A stretch of DNA of 64,000 nt from Exophiala sp. HKRS030 (Eukaryota; Ascomycota; Eurotiomycetes; Chaetothyriales; Herpotrichiellaceae), in assembly GCA_023897205.1 (NCBI GenBank), contig JAHWDD010000010.1, positions 2,108,001 to 2,172,000 of the forward strand. The letters are read 5' to 3'. Below the pieces are notes generated by a model. That model made no database searches. It had not been told where the DNA came from and saw nothing but the letters and a program-made list of their open reading frames with translations. Shown piece by piece: positions 35,637-44,962 of this stretch. Numbering within the stretch: position 1 is the first letter of the stretch; each line of letters opens with the position of its first letter. The translations under genes and the position numbers were made by a program.

Positions 35637-37153
35637 TTAGACGGCCGCACCAGAGATGAAGAACCATTTGTCCACAGTACCGTCAATTGGCGCAGGAGGA
35701 AGATTTTGACCTTGAGGAATCTTGGCAAGCGCAGATTGATCAACACGATTTGGAGAAGAGGCATTGGTGACGTTGGCGAGACTGAGATCACCACGGTTTT
35801 GTTTGCCAGTAATCAAACGTTCCCAGGCATCACTGCATTCTCTGATGATCTCTTCAGCATACTTTTTGTTCTTGCACTCTCCGCTGAAGGCAAATTGGTT
35901 TTCTGGCTTTCCATCTGGGATCTTGTAGATACGGAACCATTCGTTGGTGGCTCGGAGAAGACCAGGAAGATGACGTTCGACGTCTTCGACATCGTTCAAC
36001 TTGGGAGCCAGGGGATCATTGACCTGGACAATTTCAGATTAGGACTGTTGTTATTCCGAATCTCTTCTGAAGGTGATCAACTCACATCAATGACAATGAT
36101 CTTCCAGTCGGTTTCCTCTTCATCCAAAAGTGCCATAACACCAAGGACCTTGACTTGCTTGATTTGGCCAGTGTAACCAACCAATTCACCAATCTCACAA
36201 ACGTCCAATGGATCATTGTCACCTTTGGCCTTGGTCTCGGGGTGGATGACATTGGGATCTTCCCATGTCTACGCGGGGTCAGTGACATGTCCATGTCATA
36301 TTCAGCTGCTGTTACTTACTCTTGGGAATGCACCGTAGTTCCAGAGGTAACCTTTGTGGGGGAAGCAGTTGCGAACAAATCGAAGCTTTCCTTTCTTCAC
36401 ATCTTGCTTGATTGGGTTGCTAGGATAGTAATGTCAGACCGAGGGCTTTATTGGGTACAAGGTAGGTGGGAGAGTGGTTTGGAAGATAGCATACAGGAAT
36501 TCTTCTTTGGAGATCTATACGAGAAAAGCAGTTAGCGGTGTGACAAGGTCAAGTTGCTTCTCTACCACACTTACCTCGAGTTTGGCATTTGACCAACGAG
36601 GAATCTCAACAACCATGTTCAGAATGGTTTGCTGCTCATTGGCATATAGAGGAATGTCGTGAAAGGGAGAGATAGGTACGCCATTCTGCTCAATGTAGGT
36701 TCTGAATTCACCGGTGTGCAGAGCACCAACCTTGCGAGGCTGGTACTCGGAGGGTTGCTTGCTATAAGACATTGTTGAAGACTGTGACGATGACGAGCTT
36801 GAAAAATGTCTAGCGATCTGAGAAGCTCTTGTTGTTGAAGAAGTGGAATGAGATTGAGATTGAAGAGTTGTTGAGGGGAGGAGGGGTGGAGTGGGAGTAG
36901 GAGTGGTAGTGGGAGAAATTTTGGAGGGAGCCAGTTTGTTTGCGCGGGGAGGAAATGATGAAAATGATTGGAACGATTGGCGGTGGAATGACGATGCTGG
37001 TGAAGGCGCAATGGCAATGCTACCACTGGTGAATGTCAATCTAGCTGTCGGTGTGAGGGAGCCTTTCCAGCCTCTGGTGCTTCGGAGGTTTCTGCAGGGA
37101 CGCCGATAGAGGTCTCGCTTGAATGGAAAAAGGATTTCTTGAGATAGAAGCAT
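35637..37153 (-). CDS. IPP1: inorganic pyrophosphatase, possible long N-terminal form
   Basis: The core uses exons 36772-36575, 36514-36495, 36419-36320, 36268-36086 and 36023-35637, giving 295 aa from the ATG at 36772 ([16 protein letters not shown]). Exon 2 is a 20-nt micro-exon. Soluble pyrophosphatase hydrolyses PPi to drive biosynthesis. The active site is present: [23 protein letters not shown], and the metal-binding signature [13 protein letters not shown], then [13 protein letters not shown]. The frame is also open upstream to an ATG at 37153, adding 127 residues that begin [20 protein letters not shown], Arg-rich and nearly free of acids, then Ser/Thr/Pro-rich. That looks like a mitochondrial presequence plus linker, so one gene may supply both compartments by alternative starts. 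Core identity is certain; the long form is an inference. Confidence 0.95.
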
Positions 37154-37602
37154 TGACAATATGCAGAACCAGAAAGGGACAAAGAGACTATATGACAATT
37201 GGAGAATCTTTACGGAATGATCACTTCGGACAAGTTAGGAGATACTCCAGCACGTAAGAGTGAAAGACTGTGTTTGGTAGGTAGGCAATTCGTCCCTTTC
37301 TCCCACACCTCGGCCTCGGATCTGGGGACCTGAAAAGGGCTTTTGGTCTTTTTTGTAATGGCGATTACTTTCGCCCGAGTTTCGCACGATAGTAAGATAC
37401 CTTAGTAGTTAGGACCAACAATGCGGAAAACGGTCCTTGAGCCGTTCGAGGCCGTCCAGAACAAAGTCCCGTGACTAGAGCTTCAACCAGTCCAAGTCAC
37501 GTGGCTTTCCTTGCACTGCGCCCATTCTCCTCCACCAAATCTTTTGTAAAGAAAGATCCACGACAAATCATTCGCTCAATTTAAATCTTAACCTCCCTCC
37601 AT
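37154..37602. promoter_or_regulatory. divergent promoter with TCACGTGGC box
   Basis: These 449 bp are shared by the pyrophosphatase and DUS2 genes. The 15-mer CAAGTCACGTGGCTT lies at 37493-37507, 110 bp before the DUS2 start, and contains the RTCACGTG core bound by Cbf1-type bHLH factors. The same 15-mer recurs at 42105-42119 upstream of RFC2. Confidence 0.45.
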
Positions 37603-39027
37603 ATGATTGTTGGCCATGTTCTGCGGCCGCAGTCTATGCTACGAAGCCCTCTTTCCTTCCTGACCACAGCCCGTCGATTCCCTCTCCACTATTCCACAAT
37701 GGCAGATACGCCACAAGTCACAGATGTACCTTTCGTCCCCATACCCAGAAGAGGCGTGGACTACAGAGGGAAGATCGTCCTAGCGCCCATGGTTCGATCC
37801 GGAGAATTGCCATCGCGTCTTCTTGCCCTCAAGTATGGTGCAGATCTTGTCTGGGGCCCAGAAACAGTAGACCGCGCAATGATTGGTACCGAAAGAAAAA
37901 CAAATCCTCGAACAGGTTGTATAGAGTGGACCCGCAATTCCAACAGCAACCCAGCCTCTGATAAACCTCCGGTGGAATCAGTCATATACAGAATAGATCC
38001 AGCCAGAGAATCCTCACGATTGATATACCAGATCGGTACTAGCTCACCAGATTATGCCGTACAGGCCGCTAGCCTTGTTGCACCATACGTGAGTGGAGTT
38101 GATGTCAACGCTGGCTGCCCTAAGCCATTCTCTACATCTGGCGGTATGGGAGCAGCATTGCTGCGAACTCCGGACTTGTTGTGCGACATTCTGACAGCAT
38201 TGGTGACCAAAGTCGGAATACCCAATGAAATCGGCATCAGTGTCAAAATCAGGCTTCTAGAAACTCCAGAGTTGACTTCGACTCTTGTGAACAAACTATG
38301 CAAGACTGGCATCGTGGGACTGACAATTCATTGTCGTACAACACCTATGAGACCACGAGAGCGTGCAATTCGAGAACAACTCAGGATGATTGGAGAAATC
38401 TGTCGAAGTCATGGAGTTGCCTGCCTGATGAATGGAGATGTGACCTCACGAGACGAAGGTCTGGCTCTTGCCAAAGAGTACGGTGTAGATGGGGGCATGA
38501 TTGCGACAGCAGCCGAGGCGAACTCATCCGTCTTCCGCTCCGAGGCTGAAGGAGGGAGGTTACCATGGAAAGAAGTGGTCAAGGATTATCTACAACTGGC
38601 AATGAGTGTGGAAAACAAATGGACTAACACCAAATTCTTATTATCCCAACTGATGCCCGGGAAAAGTCCAGTCTATCAACCCGTGATGATGTCCAAGAGT
38701 CACATAGAAGCTTTGTCCCTTCTAGAAATTACAGACGAAGAACTTGTCTCACGAGCTGAAGAGGTTGATAAAATTATGGGCCTTGACGTTGAGAGAATCA
38801 CGAAAGCTGATATCAAACGACAAAACAAGCAAATTCGTCGCGAAAACGAACAGAAAAATCAACAGAAGAGACAGGAAAAGAAACGATCATTTCAACAAAA
38901 CCATGACCACAACTCAAAGTTGAGAAGCGTCAGCCAAGAACGAAGCAAGAAACAAAAAGCCGAGATTGCGGCTGAAAATGCAGGCTTTGAAGGTGTTGCT
39001 CAAGGCGCTTTGGGAGTTACAGTCTGA
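37603..39027 (+). CDS. DUS2: tRNA-dihydrouridine(20) synthase, Dus2 type
   Basis: Single exon, 474 aa. The enzyme reduces U20 of cytosolic tRNAs to dihydrouridine using FMN and NADPH. The FMN-binding lead GKIVLAPMVRSGELP and LKYGADLVWGPE are followed by the catalytic-cysteine motif DVNAGCPKPFSTSGGMGAAL (Cys172). GLTIHCRTTPMRPRERA and the phosphate-binding CLMNGDVTSRDEG are in place. A helical extension follows, and the last 70 residues are a Lys/Gln/Arg-rich basic tail in place of the double-stranded-RNA-binding domain of animal Dus2. The N-terminus (MLRSPLSFLTTARRFPLHYS from residue 12) looks like a mitochondrial presequence. A second good start is Met33 at 37699 (MADTPQ). Confidence 0.95.
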   Translation: MIVGHVLRPQSMLRSPLSFLTTARRFPLHYSTMADTPQVTDVPFVPIPRRGVDYRGKIVLAPMVRSGELPSRLLALKYGADLVWGPETVDRAMIGTERKTNPRTGCIEWTRNSNSNPASDKPPVESVIYRIDPARESSRLIYQIGTSSPDYAVQAASLVAPYVSGVDVNAGCPKPFSTSGGMGAALLRTPDLLCDILTALVTKVGIPNEIGISVKIRLLETPELTSTLVNKLCKTGIVGLTIHCRTTPMRPRERAIREQLRMIGEICRSHGVACLMNGDVTSRDEGLALAKEYGVDGGMIATAAEANSSVFRSEAEGGRLPWKEVVKDYLQLAMSVENKWTNTKFLLSQLMPGKSPVYQPVMMSKSHIEALSLLEITDEELVSRAEEVDKIMGLDVERITKADIKRQNKQIRRENEQKNQQKRQEKKRSFQQNHDHNSKLRSVSQERSKKQKAEIAAENAGFEGVAQGALGVTV

Positions 39028-39928
39028 GAGACGACAGAAAGCAATCATGGACCAATACTCACAAACTCAAGTGCACGACTTGGTGAGGGAGCATGTTGCT
39101 GTCATATGTCTGACCCAGTTGCCAGCCGCTACAGGTGCATCGATCATTCACCGCACTTCTTGAGAAAGTCTGAATCTTCCCATGGATGGCTACCTGGTTG
39201 AAGCACACTTGTGTGTCTCTGCGAAGAGAGGCTTGCTGTCAGTCTAAGTATCCGGCAATGAGACATTGAGGGCCTAATGCTCTCCTAGGTCCATTCCCGC
39301 TTCCAGTGACCAGGAAGTAATCAAGCTTGGCTGAAGCGGAAAGTTTCATCTTGGCTGTCGAATCCTAGCAACTGTGGCGGCATGGAAACACCCAGGCAAA
39401 TTTGCTCAAGACTCCTATTTAGGAGAATAGGCTCGTAAGACAAAATCTCTTACGAGCTAGACATGTACCAATAGTTCAAGGTTTCGAAGACATCTTATTG
39501 TGTCATGCAGATGAACGCCATCACTGGCCAATTGTACATGCAATCACATGATGCTCATGTCCCTCGACACGTTCCGCGCTATGTACTCAAATTCTACTGT
39601 ACAATGTTTAGACAAGCCATATCGATCGTAGAATCCTCCGACCCGTGCACTTCCATCAACTCCAAGGGTACAACTATCACCTACAGAATAGTCATATCCA
39701 ACGACCCATGACACAGTCACGTACCGCATAAATGCTGAGAACAAATCCGGGATGCAGCCACAGCATAAGCTGGCATGGTGCCGAAAAGGAAGAAACCCTT
39801 CCAATAGACTTGAGGTGAGCTTCCATCATGACCATTCACTTCCCCGGAGACCGAAGTTCTGTAGCGTAGCCCAATGCCGGTCGAGGCAGCAAACTGAAAC
39901 CTGAGCAAATCCAAAACCGTGACCTTGT
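39028..39928. other. tail-to-tail spacer, DUS2 and mL53
   Basis: The only structure seen is a perfect 9-bp inverted repeat, GCTCGTAAG at 39431-39439 and CTTACGAGC at 39449-39457, with a 9-nt loop. Confidence 0.5.
39431..39457. repeat. 9-bp inverted repeat, potential hairpin
   Basis: Perfect arms of 9 bp surround the loop ACAAAATCT. It lies about 400 bp beyond the DUS2 stop, too far for an obvious role in its termination. There is no T-run and no target-site duplication, so neither a bacterial-type terminator nor a mobile element fits. Confidence 0.6.
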
Positions 39929-40296
39929 TCAACCCTTCAATTCCTCTGCCCTGCTCAACCCCCTCGCATGTCGGTCCACCTCCTCAACAATATCCGCCAG
40001 CTTGACCTTCTCCTTCTTCAGCCTTGCACCGCTCTCGCCAGCCAGAGCCGCCGCCCGAGCTGCAGCTTTCTCCTCCTCCGTCTCCAGAGCCCAGCTGTAT
40101 TTCAGCGTTTTGCCGTCTTTAAACGCTAATTCTAATGTTGATGGAGCGGTGGATGTGCGTGGTAGTTGTTTTGCTGTGACTTTGACATTCTTGTATGCTG
40201 AGGCCGGTAGGCGTGAGAGAAGTAGTCGGGGACTTTGGAGGTTGCTAGGAATGGATTGAACGTCGCCGTTAGGCTTGTTAGATATGTCGTTTTCAT
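39929..40296 (-). CDS. mitochondrial ribosomal protein mL53, with an apparent frameshift
   Basis: Read from the ATG at 40296, the first 22 codons give a start typical of fungal mL53 (yeast Mrpl44): TSLTATFNPFLATSKV. The family-like sequence then continues in another frame: RLLLSRLPASAYKNVKV, then LPRTST, LELAFKDGKTLKYSW and a Lys/Glu/Ala-rich helix ending IVEEVDRHARGLSRAEELKG. The switch falls at a run of four C on the coding strand (GGGG at 40228-40231). One base is missing there: the span is 368 nt, and one more base gives exactly 122 codons plus stop. The inserted Ala/Glu helix is longer than in yeast. A homopolymer sequencing error is the simplest cause; a true mutation or frameshifting is less likely. 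mL53 is a mitochondrial large-subunit protein. Confidence 0.82.
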
Positions 40297-40813
40297 TGTC
40301 GTGGTAGTGGTAGTTGTTCTGGGGGTTCTTTCGCAGATGTTTGTTTCACACAGCTTAGTTTTATCAGATGGCGATCGTGTTCAGGAGTGTCTCCTGGAGA
40401 AGAAATGGTCGGGACTTCTCGTCGCGGGTGCTGTGCTCGAGAAAATAGTTCTAGTCGTGAATTGAGAAGCGCAGTCCTGTTGTCGCGATAGGCCTAAGTC
40501 TACCGTCGTGATATGAAAGTTCAATCGAGTAGAGCTTTCGCGCCTCGCATAGCCTTCACCCTTGCTCGAGTCGAATGCCACTAGTACTGAGCCTGTGTGA
40601 TTTGTTCCGTAGTCTTGATGGAGCTTGAAGTACAAATTTGGAGGGAGGTACAGAACCGAAACTCCGCAGCCACGTGTTTGGAGAGTTTGGAGAGTTTGCA
40701 CTGTTTGCACCTTTTGCCCATGACATCTTTCGGATCTGGACAACAAGGCCACTTACCACGAGACAGTACTTCTTGTTTACCCAATGCACTTATGAGATAA
40801 TAACCATTATATC
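40297..40813. other. divergent intergenic region, mL53 and SEC20
   Basis: This is shared upstream DNA of two genes, with a CACGTG at 40671-40676. No further gene is seen. Confidence 0.5.
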
Positions 40814-41998
40814 ATGCCCCGTACCCTCAGCCAGCGATTACAAGCGCTGGCAGACACTTTCAAACCGGTGCAAGTTCGCATCCAGGAACTCAACAACTTC
40901 TCACCAGACCCTACCAATTCAGACGATCCAGATGAGCAACGACAAGAGTTAGAATTGGAAATCCAGAACACGCTGAGAGAACAGCAGGATACTCTTGAGT
41001 TATTGGCATTAGATGTGGAAGATGAAGGAATCCTGCAAGAAAGTGAGGATTTTCAGTCCGAAAGATCAGATCGGGACAATGAGCACGAGCGAAATGCAGT
41101 CCTGTTGGCTCGATTGACAGAGGATTTGAAGAGTACAAGAACCGCTTACCGAACCACTCTCTTGCGAGTGAAGAAGCAAGCGCAAGCCAATAAATTAAAG
41201 AAACAAGAAGAAGTCGAAGATGAAATCGAGATAGCTGCTCAGGAGAATGAGCCGCAACCAAAACCAAAACCAAAGACCAAGCCCAAGAACGAAATCTTGA
41301 CACAGGATGATTTGGCATTGCGCTCTGCTGAGGATGTGACGCAGGCCTTGCGAAGGGTTCATGCTCAACTTGAGGGAGAGCTACAACAATCTCAATTCGC
41401 CCAGCAAACACTCAATGAAAGTCAAGAAGCTCTGAGAGGTCTATCAGAGAGTTATGCAGGTACTACGGATCTACTGAAGGCATCGAGGAGTCTGGTAGGC
41501 CAACTTGTCAGCAGCAACAAGTCTGATAGTTGGTACTTACTCTCCGCATGGTATTTGCTGGCTGGCACACTTGCATGGCTGGTTTACAGGCGAATTCTCT
41601 ATGGACCATCCATGCTACTGATCTATTACCCATTTCGGTTACTGTGGTTCATTTTGAGCAGTGTTGGAACAATCATTCTAGGCATTCCTACCTCTGAGCT
41701 ACAAGCACCGCCGAAGCCCACACTCTCGGTAGTCATGCCCGGCATGGCATCTGTTGGGGTCTCCACGGGCAGGGAGGCTTTACCGGTGGCGAGTTCAGGG
41801 TATTCATTAGGGACCAGTGACATAGATGAGAAGGAAGGGCTCGGACATGAGGGAGAAAGTCTTGTTGAGAAGATAGGTCGTCTTACCGATTCAGCCGGAT
41901 CTCATCAGACAGTGGAAACGGAGGCGCGTAACACAAAAAAGAGAATGATGGAAGTAGACGTCGATGGTCCATCATCTCAATCGAGGGATGAGTTATGA
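40814..41998 (+). CDS. SEC20: Sec20-type ER SNARE with C-terminal RDEL
   Basis: Single exon, 394 aa. Sec20 is the Qb SNARE of the ER complex that receives retrograde Golgi vesicles. The N-terminal half is coiled coil and acidic, with a Lys/Pro repeat near residue 150. The SNARE-like segment (about 175-235) ends LSESYAGTTDLLKASRSLVG, the part best conserved in Sec20/BNIP1. The membrane region follows: WYLLSAWYLLAGTLAWLVYR (240-259) and a second hydrophobic stretch (about 264-289). The lumenal tail is about 100 residues, Ser/Gly/Glu-rich, and ends in RDEL, an HDEL-like ER-retrieval signal comparable to the HDEL at the end of yeast Sec20. Identity rests on layout and the SNARE block. Confidence 0.87.
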   Translation: MPRTLSQRLQALADTFKPVQVRIQELNNFSPDPTNSDDPDEQRQELELEIQNTLREQQDTLELLALDVEDEGILQESEDFQSERSDRDNEHERNAVLLARLTEDLKSTRTAYRTTLLRVKKQAQANKLKKQEEVEDEIEIAAQENEPQPKPKPKTKPKNEILTQDDLALRSAEDVTQALRRVHAQLEGELQQSQFAQQTLNESQEALRGLSESYAGTTDLLKASRSLVGQLVSSNKSDSWYLLSAWYLLAGTLAWLVYRRILYGPSMLLIYYPFRLLWFILSSVGTIILGIPTSELQAPPKPTLSVVMPGMASVGVSTGREALPVASSGYSLGTSDIDEKEGLGHEGESLVEKIGRLTDSAGSHQTVETEARNTKKRMMEVDVDGPSSQSRDEL

Positions 41999-42349
41999 TA
42001 GTGTGTACTATATTAATGTATTATGAACGGCTTCGCATGACCATGTTTATCCATCCTGAGTTTGACGCACTAGTCACTCATTCTCCTTGAAAGAGAGCCT
42101 CGCGCAAGTCACGTGGCTTGGTGACAAGCGCCAAGACCTCTTTACGCGCTTTCTTCGCGTTTCTCGTTAACGTGTCGTGAGCGACATTGAGCCAACCTTG
42201 AACGTCACCAACACCTCGCTATCGCCGCGGACGTGGATCGAGTTAGTTTTCTATTGAGGATTCAGGACTGCGCAACTGGCTCCACGCTATTCTGACCGAT
42301 ATCAGATCAAATTCAGACTCGATCAGCCAATCTTCTTGTTGGCAACACT
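41999..42349. promoter_or_regulatory. RFC2 promoter with TCACGTGGC box
   Basis: CAAGTCACGTGGCTT at 42105-42119 repeats exactly the 15-mer found upstream of DUS2. It lies 245 bp before the RFC2 start and about 110 bp after the SEC20 stop. Confidence 0.4.
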
Positions 42350-43588
42350 ATGGCATCATTCTTCGACAACAAAGCCCGCGCAGCTGCAGCAGCTTCAAGC
42401 TCAAAGGCGAAACCAGTGGAACCAACACGACCGGCGCAAGCTCAACCATGGGTTGAGAAGTACCGTCCCAAGACTTTGGACGCGGTGTCATCCCAGGATT
42501 CCACAATCACCATTCTGAAGCGAATGGTCAACGCTTCAAATTTACCACATCTACTTTTGTATGGGCCACCCGGTTCAGGGAAAACGACATCAGTTCTAGC
42601 TTTATGTCGAGAATTGTTTGGACCAGAATTATTCTCCAGCAGAGTTCTAGAATTGAATGCATCTGATGATCGAGGGATTTCAGTTGTGCGGGAGAGAATC
42701 AAGACTTTCGCTGCGTTACATCTTGTCAATGCCCCAGCATCGAAGGAATATAGAGAAAAGTATCCTTGCCCGCCTTTCAAAGTCATCATTCTGGACGAAG
42801 CAGATCAGCTATCACAGGATGCTCAAGGAGCCCTTCGTCGTGTCATGGAAGTCAATTCAAAGATCACCCGTTTCTGTCTATGCTGCAACTATGTAAGTAA
42901 ATTGGTGTATGGCGTCAAGCGTTTCTCACATCTTTAGGTCAGCAGAATCATCGAACCAGTGGCTTCGAGATGTTCGAAGTTTCGATTTAAAGCTCTCGAA
43001 GACACCCAAGCTAAAGATCGATTAACTCATATCTTGAAATCAGAAAACGTCAATCACGACAGTGGCGTTGTGGAAAGGTCTCTAAAGGTGGCAGATGGCG
43101 ATTTACGTCGAGCAATCAATCTTCTGCAGAGTGCTGCCCGACTTGTGGGAACGACTATCCCGGCACCTGCCAGTAAGAAACCAAAAGTCATCCCTGACGA
43201 TTCCGATGAAGAAATGGAAGATGCCGATAATGCTGCCGTATCCAAGACACGAAATATCAAAGTATCTGACATTGACGAAATCAGTGGTGTATTCCCGGTA
43301 CAATCGACCGACAAGCTCTTTGCTGTTATTCAGAAAGGCAACACCAATAATTACAAAGCAATTGCGGCAGAGGTCACTGATATCACAGCTTCAGGCTATG
43401 CAGCCAATGAGGTGCTGTTGAGTCTGTACAATAAGATCATCTTCGATGAGCTGATCAAGAGCGAGAAGAAATACAAGCTAGTCCAGATCTTCTCGGATTT
43501 CGACCGCAGATTGATTGATGGTGTGGATGAGCAACTCTGCTTGTTAGATGTATCATGTCAGATTGCAGGTATTCTCGCCGCAAAATGA
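42350..43588 (+). CDS. RFC2: replication factor C subunit 2 (clamp loader)
   Basis: Exons 42350-42892 and 42938-43588 encode 397 aa; the intron is 45 nt, phase 0. The small RFC subunits load the PCNA clamp at primer ends using ATP. Box II PWVEKYRPKTLD, Walker A GPPGSGKT (72-79), NASDDRG, Walker B ILDEAD and the arginine-finger SRC (191-193) are all intact. Compared with other small subunits, the spacing and the phrases YPCPPFKVIILDEAD and TRFCLCCNYVSRIIEP fit yeast Rfc2 / human RFC4 best. A Ser/Asp/Glu-rich acidic insert (about 255-280) interrupts the C-terminal half and is probably a flexible loop. The Ala-rich N-terminus is normal for filamentous fungi. Confidence 0.94.
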
Positions 43589-44962
43589 ACACTCTAACTT
43601 GTGGTGGAAAACCCGTTTTTCCAACGTGGAAACAAGTGAACTCGGCGCTCCGAAAAGTCCGTCGGAGGTGATGGTCAACCTGGTGCAGCATGATTTCCAG
43701 CAATGATATCCTAGCCACCGATGCGGTGGGTCTTGGAATATGTGTTATTGGAGAGCTTGAAGTACAGGCTCACCGCCCACTGCCCGCCAACAACAAAGCA
43801 ATGAGATATCCACTCGACGATACCAGACCAGGAGAAATGCACTAAGTCGATTCTGGATCAGCAACAGCCGCACCTCCGAGAAGATGGGAGGGACTACGGC
43901 ATGAAGATCATAGGCAGTACAGGACAATCTTGGTGCATGCACTGGCACGTATCTCTCGCATCACTAGGCCACAATCTCTCAGCATCAAGCCATCGATTCA
44001 CATGGTCGAAATCAGCAGGACTGCCGCTAGATCCCTGTATCAGTTACAGCACGCCGATCTCGGCTTCGTCAGTGTATCATGTACTACTATAACGGCCTCG
44101 TGCCAACATCAGATCAGAATCCAACCAAGTATTGATGTAATTCCTTTGTTGTCTCGTAGCTGTCGTAAAACTTCCGTGTTCGTTGCTCATGATTTATATC
44201 CTCGAGTCTTGATACTGTTCGAAGATCTGGTTACTTGTAAGTTGTCGGTAGTAAATCACTCCGTGATCATTGTCTGAGTTGCAAAATATATTCCTGGAAA
44301 TTGCCCTCTTTGAGCGATGGCACATAAATCAATACTTGTTCAGAAAATCGACCTCGTCGCTGCCGACGTGAGATTAACTTAGATAAGTCTCGAGCCATGT
44401 ATCTAGATCACCACAGATATTTGCACTTCATTTGGCGGTGATATTTAATGCTCGCAGCACTGATCCGACTAACAGAACTCACGTGCTCGCATTGTGGGAT
44501 TGCTAGTGGATGAAGAATAAGCAATTCATGTGCAGTCCATGTTTCCGTCATGTATTTCCCTTCATCTCCTGGTCAAAATGGGAACTCATGATTGTGCGAA
44601 GGGACGACGTGATATGACTTCTTACCCAATAGATGGCTCTGGGCATGATTCAAAATTTCTCTGCTTGGCTTTGGGTCCTTGGATTCAAGGATGTTTCCAT
44701 TTCTCGGAAACAACTACACATGAAAGAAAACGAACATTTCGCAGGGTTTTATGGATGATCTTTGGAAGCATGATACATAATACAAATCTTCTGGACGGTG
44801 ATAGCAGGATGGTTTCGCCACTATCGACATGTGTTGGGAATCTGCGTACCTGCAATGAAATAAACATTTCTAAAACTTTCGGTCCACTTCCCCATCCATG
44901 AAGTTCTAACTTGCAGTATCCTGAATCCTTACGAAGACAAATGAACATTGCTGCTACTATCT
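43589..44962. other. tail-to-tail spacer of 1.4 kb
   Basis: This lies between RFC2 and the 810-aa coiled-coil gene. A CACGTG lies at 44480-44485. Short frames on both strands have no recognisable features. Confidence 0.5.

Noticed and set aside
39431..39457. Inverted repeat as a transposon end or bacterial terminator
   Set aside because: Single short hairpin with no target duplication, transposase or T-run.
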